Positions 58,323 to 64,000 of a DNA stretch of 64,000 bases are shown here, piece by piece. The DNA comes from Micromonospora tarapacensis (lineage in GTDB: Bacteria > Actinomycetota > Actinomycetes > Mycobacteriales > Micromonosporaceae): the NCBI RefSeq assembly GCF_019697375.1, contig NZ_JAHCDI010000003.1:930001-994000 (forward strand), written 5' to 3'. Numbering within the stretch: position 1 is the stretch's first letter; every line of letters begins with the position of its first letter. A program made the translations under genes and the position numbers. A model generated the notes under the pieces. The model was not told the DNA's origin and ran no database searches. It worked only from the letters and a program-made list of their open reading frames with translations.

Positions 58323-58745
58323 TCAGCTTTCGTCGGTCGTCCCGGCGCCGGCCAGTTCGTCGGCGGGCTCGTCGCCCGGCGTGGCCTCTCCGGGCGGGGT
58401 GTTCACCCGCAGGTGCTTGTTGTTGCGCGGCTCCTGCCGGGTCTTCGCGTCGTTGAGCCGGCGGCGCAGGTCGTCGCGGGCGTCGTTGAGCGCGGCGTGC
58501 AGGTCCTCCTCGGTCGAGGTGGTGACGATCTTCTGCCGGCCGGCGATCCAGCACTCCAGCGTGACCTTCTGGCCCTTGGCCTCCCGGTCCTTGACCGACA
58601 GCTCCAGTTCGGTGGCGTCCGCGTGGAAGGTGGCCAGGCGGGCGTCGAGGGTGGCGAACTGCGCGACGATCCACTCCCGGTCGGCCTGTGCGAAGCCGGC
58701 GCCGAGCCGGAGGCACTCTGCCACGATGGCCGGATTCGGGCTCAT
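58323..58745 (-). CDS. HPF/RaiA-like ribosome-associated protein
   Basis: This 140-residue protein has the beta-alpha-beta-beta-beta-alpha order of HPF/RaiA proteins. An N-terminal helix and strand (LATFHADATELELSVKDREA) precedes KGQKVTLECWIAGRQKIVTT and the long final helix EEDLHAALNDARDDLRRRLN. Members bind the 30S subunit and silence ribosomes under stress. The ATG at 58745 gives a normal N-terminus. It is shorter than long-form HPF and may be a divergent paralogue. Confidence 0.75.
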   Translation of the reverse strand: MSPNPAIVAECLRLGAGFAQADREWIVAQFATLDARLATFHADATELELSVKDREAKGQKVTLECWIAGRQKIVTTSTEEDLHAALNDARDDLRRRLNDAKTRQEPRNNKHLRVNTPPGEATPGDEPADELAGAGTTDES

Positions 58746-59088
58746 CGCCGCACCTGACCGGGGACGCGGATGGAACGGGTGATGGTCATCTTCATGATCG
58801 CTGACCTTTCGTTCGACGTCGTGCACAGGTGCGGTTGAGGAGATCCCTACCCAGGCCGGCCCCGTCCGGAACGTGACCGATTCCGCCTCTTCTTGATCAT
58901 GGCGGTTCGTCGAGCCGGTGGGTCAGGGTCGACTGTCCTATCACATCGGGACCTTGATCAGGTGTTCGTCCACAGGCCGTCGCGTCGTCCACAGGCGCCG
59001 CCTCCGGGGCTGCCCGAACTCGGCGCCGGGCCGCAGGCTCGGTGCGAGCCGGCTCACGAAGACAACTTCCGACCCCGCTGGAGGATTG

Positions 59089-59937
59089 ATGTTCGACACT
59101 CATGTCACGATCGTCGGAAACGTGCTTACCGCCCCGGAATGGCGTCGAACCACGCAGAGCAACACCCTGGTGGCCAACTTCAAGGTCGCCTCGACCGCTC
59201 GGCGCCTCGACCGCGACAGCGGACGCTGGGTCGACGGCAACAGCCTGCGCGTGCGCGTCAACTGCTGGCGGAAGCTCGCCGAGGGGGTGGCCGCCTCGGT
59301 GATGGTCGGCGACCCGGTGGTGGTCTGCGGTCGCCTCTACACCCGCGACTGGACCGACGACGCCGGCAACCACCGCACGCTGTACGAGTTGGAGGCCGTC
59401 GCGGTCGGCCACGACCTGTCCCGGGGGCGTGGGCGGTTCCTGCGTAACCGGCCCAGCCTGGCCACCAGCGCGGTCTCCGACGCCGAGGCCGACGACCGGG
59501 TGCACGGCGAGCCGACCGAGCCGGTGCCGGTCGACCAGGCGCCCGCCCATCCCGACCACCGCGCGGTCGACGACGACGTCGAGCTGCCCGATCTCGCCCC
59601 GTCGCGGGTCGGGTCGCCCGTCGTCGGCAGCTATCGCCCTGGCCCGGGCGACCTGCCCGCCGGAGCCGACCACGTGCCGGCTCCGGCGGACGACGACCTG
59701 CTCCCGGCCGACCCGTTCGACGAGTTCACCGAGGCCGACGAGCCGGTTTCCGCCGAACTGGCCCCGGCGCACCCGGAGGCCCCGGCGCACCCGGAGGGGC
59801 TCCCGCGCCCGAGGGGCTCCCGCGCCGGAGACGGAGCCCGAGCAGGAGTTGGCGGCACGTCCGGAGGAATCGGGGCGGGCGTCGCGGGGACCGGGCGCGG
59901 GCGACGGGGGCGCGGGCGGCTGCCGCAGCCCGCGTGA
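59089..59937 (+). CDS. ssb: Single-stranded DNA-binding protein (SSB family) with long tail
   Basis: The OB-fold occupies residues 1-110 (THVTIVGNVLTAPEWRRTTQ, NTLVANFKVAS, SLRVRVNCWRKLAEGVAASV, MVGDPVVVCGRLYTRDW, with YELEAVAVGHDLSRG). About 170 residues of acidic, Pro-rich tail follow. GGAGGATTG precedes the ATG. The last 45 residues in this frame turn Gly/Arg-rich. Restoring one G in each of two G4 runs (about 59795-59815) would instead give an acidic tail ending near 59950, so the annotated C-terminus may be wrong. It is probably an accessory SSB. Confidence 0.85.
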   Translation: MFDTHVTIVGNVLTAPEWRRTTQSNTLVANFKVASTARRLDRDSGRWVDGNSLRVRVNCWRKLAEGVAASVMVGDPVVVCGRLYTRDWTDDAGNHRTLYELEAVAVGHDLSRGRGRFLRNRPSLATSAVSDAEADDRVHGEPTEPVPVDQAPAHPDHRAVDDDVELPDLAPSRVGSPVVGSYRPGPGDLPAGADHVPAPADDDLLPADPFDEFTEADEPVSAELAPAHPEAPAHPEGLPRPRGSRAGDGARAGVGGTSGGIGAGVAGTGRGRRGRGRLPQPA

Positions 59938-60213
59938 CGGTCCCGATTAGCGGCGCACGACCGTGGTCGCTCGCGGATGGGTGACCGGGACCTGCCGGTT
60001 CGGTCATCCAACCGCGTGCGCCCGGCGGCGGTCCGACGGGTGGTGGAGGGCCGGATCCGCCGGGCGGTGCGGCTGCCGAAGCGCCGCCTCGACCTCGCCT
60101 CGACCTCGCCGCGACAGTCGCCGGAACCTCGCCGCGGCAGGCGCCCGGACCTCGCCGCGACACTGGCAACGTGCCGGCACATCCCACTAGGCTGGCCGCC
60201 CGGGGGTGGTGGG

Positions 60214-61209
60214 GTGCGGCACGCGCGTGCGGCGGCGAATGCGGCGGGACTCGTCGCCGGATACGCGTTGGACACGCTGTTCGGTGATCCGCGCCGCGGG
60301 CATCCGGTCGCCGGGTTCGGGCTTGCCGCCGCCGCCCTGGAACGTCGCCTCTACCGGCCCGACCGGCTGGCCGGCGGCGTGTTCACCGCCCTCGCCGTCG
60401 GCGGTCCGGTGCTGATCGGGGTGGCCGCCTCCGTCGGGACCCGGCACCGACCGGTTGCCCGGGCGGCGCTGGTCGCCGCCGGCACCTGGGCGGTGCTGGG
60501 CGGGCGCAGCCTGCGCCACGAGGCGAGGACGACGGGTCGGGCGCTGCGCTCCGGTGACCTGCCGGCCGCCCGGCAGCGGCTCGGTCACCTCTGCGGGCGG
60601 GATCCTTCGACGCTCGACGAGCCGGAACTGGCTCGGGCGACGGTCGAGTCGGTCGCGGAGAACACCTCCGACGCCGTGGTGGCCCCGCTGCTCTGGGGTG
60701 CGGTCGCCGGGCTGCCGGGCCTGCTGGGCTACCGCGCGGCGAACACCCTCGACGCGATGGTCGGCCATCGCAACGTCCGCTACGTCCGTTTCGGCACGCC
60801 GGCCGCCCGGCTGGACGACCTGCTCAACCTGGCGCCCGCGCGCCTGACCGGCCTGCTCACCGTCGCGTTGGCACCGACCGGGCGGGGGGACCGGGAACGG
60901 GCGTGGCGGGTGTGGCGGCGGGACCGTGACGACCATCCCAGCCCCAACGCCGGGCAGTGCGAGGCGGCGATGGCCGGGGCGTTGGGCGTGCGGCTGGGTG
61001 GGCGCAACGTCTACTTCGGCCGCACGGAGGTGCGCCCATTCCTCGGGGACGGCCCACGCCCCGAAGCGCGGCACCTGGCGCGGGCCGCCCGGATCTCCCG
61101 CGCGGTCGGCCTGGCTGCGCTCGCGCTCGCGGCGGCCTACCCGCTGACCGCCGGCCGGCTGGCCGGCGCCGTCGCCCGCCGGACGGCCCGGCCGGGGAGA
61201 TGGCGGTGA
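60214..61209 (+). CDS. cobD: Adenosylcobinamide-phosphate synthase CobD/CbiB
   Basis: This membrane enzyme attaches aminopropanol phosphate (or its precursor) to adenosylcobyric acid in cobalamin synthesis. The 331-residue protein has [20 protein letters not shown] at the start, [36 protein letters not shown] and [20 protein letters not shown], all CobD blocks. The GTG at 60214 places the usual N-terminus; upstream codons are Arg-rich filler. It overlaps cobQ by ten bases. I looked for a cobalamin riboswitch upstream and found none. Confidence 0.92.
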   Translation: MRHARAAANAAGLVAGYALDTLFGDPRRGHPVAGFGLAAAALERRLYRPDRLAGGVFTALAVGGPVLIGVAASVGTRHRPVARAALVAAGTWAVLGGRSLRHEARTTGRALRSGDLPAARQRLGHLCGRDPSTLDEPELARATVESVAENTSDAVVAPLLWGAVAGLPGLLGYRAANTLDAMVGHRNVRYVRFGTPAARLDDLLNLAPARLTGLLTVALAPTGRGDRERAWRVWRRDRDDHPSPNAGQCEAAMAGALGVRLGGRNVYFGRTEVRPFLGDGPRPEARHLARAARISRAVGLAALALAAAYPLTAGRLAGAVARRTARPGRWR

Positions 61210-62744
61210 CGGGCGGCCTGCTGATCGCCGGCACCACCTCCGATGCCGGCAAGAGCGTGCTCACCGCCGGCATCTGCCGGTGGCTGCATCGCCAGGGTGT
61301 GAAGGTGGCGCCCTTCAAGGCGCAGAACATGTCGAACAACTCGGCCGTGGTGGTCGGTGCGGACGGCCGGGCGGGCGAGATCGGCCGGGCGCAGGCGATG
61401 CAGGCGGCGGCCTGCGGGCTCGCCCCGGACCTGAGGTTCAACCCGGTGCTGCTCAAGCCGGGCAGCGACCTGGCCAGCCAGGTGGTGCTGCTCGGCGAGG
61501 CCGTCGACACGATCACCGCCGGTACCTTCCGCACGCTGCGTCCCCGGCTGGCCGAGACCGCCTATGCGGCGCTGGCGGAGCTGCGGTCGGCGTACGACGT
61601 GGTGATCTGTGAGGGTGCCGGCAGCCCCGCCGAGATCAACCTGCGCGACGGCGACTACGTGAACATGGGCCTGGCCCGGCACGCCGAACTGCCGACCATC
61701 GTGGTCGGTGACATCGACCGGGGCGGTGTGTTCGCCGCCATGTTCGGCACCCTCGCCCTGCTCGACCCCGCCGACCAGGCCCTGATCGCCGGTTTCGTGG
61801 TCAACAAGTTCCGGGGTGACCGCGGCCTGCTCGCTCCCGGGCTGGAGATGCTGCGGCACGTCACCGGTCGCCCGACCTACGGGGTGCTGCCCTGGGCGCT
61901 GGACCTGTGGCTCGATGCGGAGGACTCGCTCGCCTACGGCCGGGTGCTCGGCCGTCCGGCCGCCCCGCACGGCACCGAGTGGCTCGACGTGGCGGTGCTC
62001 CGGTTGCCCCGGATCAGCAACGCCACCGACGTCGAGGCGCTCGCCACCGAGCCCGGGGTTCGCGTGCGGCTGACCGTCGAGCCGGCGGAACTCGCCGCCG
62101 CCGATCTGGTCGTGCTGCCCGGTTCCAAGTCGACCGTGGCCGACCTGGCCTGGCTGCGCGAGACCGGCCTCGCCGAGGCGGTCACCGCGCACGCGGCGGC
62201 GGGCCGCCCGGTGCTCGGCATCTGCGGCGGTTTCCAGATGCTGGCCCGGGCCATCCACGACCCGGTGGAGAGCCGGCGGGGCACGGTCGACGGGCTCGGC
62301 CTGCTGCCCGTCGAGATAACCTTCGCCGGGCGCAAGACGGTCCGGCCGGCGGTGGGCACCGCCGGTGGGCTGCCGGTCCACGGCTACGAGATCCACCACG
62401 GGTACGTCTCGGCCGCGGACCCGCAGCTGACCCCGCTGCTGCGCGACGCCGGTGGCGCCGGCGAGGGTGCGGTGTCCGGTGCCGTGCACGGCACCCACTG
62501 GCACGGCACCTTCGAGTCCGACGGTTTCCGCCGGTGGTTCCTCGCCCGGGTGGCCCACCTCGCCGGGCGTAGCGGTTTCCGGGTGGCGCCGGACACGTCC
62601 TTCGCCGCCGCCCGCGAACGCACCCTCGACCTGCTCGGCGACCTGGTCGAGGAGCATCTGGACACGGACGCCCTGTGGCGGCTCATCGAGACCGGCCCGC
62701 GCACCGACCTGCCGTTCGTCCCACCGGGTGCGCCACCGCGCTGA
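61200..62744 (+). CDS. cobQ: Cobyric acid synthase CobQ/CbiP
   Basis: This glutamine-dependent enzyme amidates four side chains of adenosylcobyrinic diamide. The 514-residue protein has an N-terminal synthetase domain ([53 protein letters not shown]). A class I glutaminase-like domain follows, with the nucleophile Cys in [11 protein letters not shown] and the His in [11 protein letters not shown]. The ATG at 61200 lies inside the end of cobD, so the two are translationally coupled. Confidence 0.95.
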   Translation: MAVTGGLLIAGTTSDAGKSVLTAGICRWLHRQGVKVAPFKAQNMSNNSAVVVGADGRAGEIGRAQAMQAAACGLAPDLRFNPVLLKPGSDLASQVVLLGEAVDTITAGTFRTLRPRLAETAYAALAELRSAYDVVICEGAGSPAEINLRDGDYVNMGLARHAELPTIVVGDIDRGGVFAAMFGTLALLDPADQALIAGFVVNKFRGDRGLLAPGLEMLRHVTGRPTYGVLPWALDLWLDAEDSLAYGRVLGRPAAPHGTEWLDVAVLRLPRISNATDVEALATEPGVRVRLTVEPAELAAADLVVLPGSKSTVADLAWLRETGLAEAVTAHAAAGRPVLGICGGFQMLARAIHDPVESRRGTVDGLGLLPVEITFAGRKTVRPAVGTAGGLPVHGYEIHHGYVSAADPQLTPLLRDAGGAGEGAVSGAVHGTHWHGTFESDGFRRWFLARVAHLAGRSGFRVAPDTSFAAARERTLDLLGDLVEEHLDTDALWRLIETGPRTDLPFVPPGAPPR

Positions 62745-62762
62745 GCGGTCCGCGGGCGGTGG

Positions 62763-63179
62763 TCAGGGGCGGACATCGGCGGCCCGGTCGGTGAAGGGCA
62801 GCCCCGCCGTCCGCCACGCCTCCACCCCGCCGATCATGTCGGTCGCCCGGTGCAGGCCGAGGGCGCGCAGGCTGGCCGCGGCGAGGCTGGAGCTGTAGCC
62901 CTGCCGGCACACCACGACGATTTCGAGGTCGTACCCGGTCGCCTCGGGGATGCGCCAGTCGCTGGCGGGGTCGAGTCGCCACTCCAGCACCGTCCGGTCG
63001 ATCACGATGACGCCGGGCAGGTCGCCCTGTTCCCGCCGCTGCGGGTCGGACCGCGTGTCGATCACCAGCGCACCCCGGGTCGCGGCCTGCACCGTCTCCT
63101 GCGGGGTCAACCGGGCCATGCCCGCGCGGGCCTGTTCCAGCAACGCCTCGACACCGGGACTCATCACGGAATGGGACAC
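62763..63179 (-). CDS. Rhodanese-like protein
   Basis: This 138-residue single rhodanese domain reads LTPQETVQAATRGALVIDTR, then LEIVVVCRQGYSSSLAAASL, where the Cys of CRQGYSS is the active-site residue that carries persulfide. The final WRTAGLPFT is typical. It is convergent with cobQ and divergent from the kinase gene. The sulfur acceptor is unknown. Confidence 0.9.
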   Translation of the reverse strand: MSHSVMSPGVEALLEQARAGMARLTPQETVQAATRGALVIDTRSDPQRREQGDLPGVIVIDRTVLEWRLDPASDWRIPEATGYDLEIVVVCRQGYSSSLAAASLRALGLHRATDMIGGVEAWRTAGLPFTDRAADVRP

Positions 63180-63256
63180 GCCACGATCATGCCGTTCGGC
63201 TCACGGCGGGCGGTCCGAAGTGGCCGGGGACAACCCGATCGGTAACGTCGGTGCCC

Positions 63257-64000
63257 GTGGTGGCGATCTTCGAGGCGTACGCCGATCTGGCCCGGCGGGT
63301 GCTGGCCGGGCCGGCCCGGTTGGGGCGCACCCGGTTGGTTGCCGTCGACGGTCCCAGCGGCGCGGGCAAGACCGTCTTCGCCGCGCGGCTGGCCGAGGCC
63401 GTCACCGCCGAAGCCGGGGCCGCCGAGGCCGTCACCGCCGACGCCGGGGCCGCCGAGGCCCTCCCGGCCGACGCCGCCGCGGCCGACGTCCCCGCCGGCA
63501 GGGCCGCCGATGCCGGTGGCGGACGGCCACCGGTGGTGCACACCGACGACCTGCTCGACGGGTGGGACGACCAGCTCACCTTCTGGAGCAGGCTGGAGGA
63601 CGGGGTGTTGGCTCCGGTGCGGGCCGGCCGGTCGGGGGCGTACCGGCGCTACAGCTGGATGCGCCGTCGCTTCCTGCCCACGCCGGTGCCGGTACCGGCG
63701 GCACCGGTGCTGATCGTGGAGGGGGTCAGCGCGGCGCGGGCGGCCGCCGGACCCGTCCTGACCCTGGCGGTCTTCGTCACCGCCCCGCGATCGCTGCGGC
63801 TGACCCGGGCGGTGGCCCGCGACGGCCCGGCGATCCTGCCGGAGCTGCGGCGCTGGCACGCCGTCGAGCGGGCCCACTTCGCCGCCGACGGCACCGCGGG
63901 CCGGGCCGACCTGGTGGTCGACGGGGCGCCCGCGTTGCCCCACGACCCCGACCGCTACTACCTACGGATCACGGCTGGCGGTGCCGCCGACGCCGACCGG
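63257..64000 (+). CDS. Uridine-kinase-like P-loop protein (partial)
   Basis: The gene starts at the GTG at 63257 and is open to the right edge, giving about 248 residues. Walker A GPSGAGKTVF lies near residue 35, VVHTDDLLDGWDD resembles the Asp-containing second block of uridine kinases, and YSWMRRRF and VLIVEGVSAA follow. A -10-like TAACGT eight bases upstream fits a leaderless mRNA. Three 10-residue repeats (63392-63481, AEAVTA-type) are inserted after the Walker A helix. Confidence 0.75.
   Translation, partial: MVAIFEAYADLARRVLAGPARLGRTRLVAVDGPSGAGKTVFAARLAEAVTAEAGAAEAVTADAGAAEALPADAAAADVPAGRAADAGGGRPPVVHTDDLLDGWDDQLTFWSRLEDGVLAPVRAGRSGAYRRYSWMRRRFLPTPVPVPAAPVLIVEGVSAARAAAGPVLTLAVFVTAPRSLRLTRAVARDGPAILPELRRWHAVERAHFAADGTAGRADLVVDGAPALPHDPDRYYLRITAGGAADADR
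63392..63481 (+). repeat. Three 30-bp tandem repeats within the kinase gene
   Basis: Units at 63392, 63422 and 63452 encode AEAVTAEAGA, AEAVTADAGA and AEALPADAAA. The first two are nearly identical at the DNA level. The repeat extends a loop right after the P-loop helix. Confidence 0.8.

Noticed and set aside
59938..60213. Possible cobalamin riboswitch upstream of cobD-cobQ
   Set aside because: I searched for the B12 box and the usual paired stems and saw none. The region is Arg-codon-like GC repeat sequence (GACCTCGCC copies).

Overview
The window looks like a high-GC actinobacterial chromosome of the family Micromonosporaceae, most likely Micromonospora or a close relative. The reasons are the strong G/C third-position bias, many GTG starts, several probably leaderless genes, and families typical of that group (DUF6158, DUF6232, DUF1360, a GPGG-motif membrane peptide, an HrdB/SigB-like sigma factor). 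No database search was run, so family names rest on motifs read from the translations.

Host backbone, 1-35.6 kb. A partial TetR regulator is followed by a sugar-uptake cluster on the minus strand: solute-binding lipoprotein, two MalF/MalG-type permeases, a LacI-type repressor and a GH13 glucosidase, with a LacI-type operator upstream and no ABC ATPase. Next come a broken tspO, a metallophosphoesterase, a BON protein and a nucleotidyltransferase, a thymidylate-kinase-like gene, a frameshifted short-chain dehydrogenase, an RpiR/SIS regulator, a sigma-70 factor, a secreted NlpC/P60 hydrolase, a run of small conserved proteins, and DAHP synthase preceded by what looks like an aromatic-amino-acid attenuator. 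A pair of M16 peptidases, asd, an F420/FMN-type oxidoreductase, a CBS-pair protein, a glycogen-debranching-like enzyme and an acyltransferase follow. The segment ends with a NarL-type two-component cluster (its kinase frameshifted), a deazaflavin-dependent reductase and a secreted PQQ-type sugar dehydrogenase carrying a CBM2 domain.

Integrated element, about 35.7-56.7 kb. It has visibly lower GC, different codon use and many small unknown genes. Its right edge abuts tRNA-Arg(TCT), and its large serine integrase is the last gene. The right half is a mobility module: a DUF2637/Spd-like membrane protein, an inverted-repeat region that could be oriT, a VirD4/TraG-like coupling ATPase, a replication-relaxation protein, an orphan DNA methyltransferase, a ribbon-helix-helix-like protein and the integrase. 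The left half is cargo: a HEPN-motif protein, membrane proteins, a secreted cutinase fused to seven propeller-like repeats, an XRE/DUF6879 cassette, a translationally coupled run of tiny genes, a large membrane protein with a jelly-roll-like ectodomain, and a CAP-domain protein. I see no replication initiator, classical relaxase or FtsK/TraB protein, so this does not match the usual actinomycete AICE layout. The integrase frame runs out of the element and ends inside the antisense strand of the tRNA gene.

Host backbone, 56.7-64 kb: tRNA-Arg, an alpha/beta hydrolase, an HPF/RaiA-like protein, an SSB-family protein with a possibly mis-framed tail, cobD-cobQ (cobalamin synthesis), a rhodanese and a partial P-loop kinase.

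Three backbone loci (about 10.575, 31.70 and 59.80 kb) each read correctly if one or two bases are restored in a GC-rich run. They may be sequencing errors rather than true pseudogenes.
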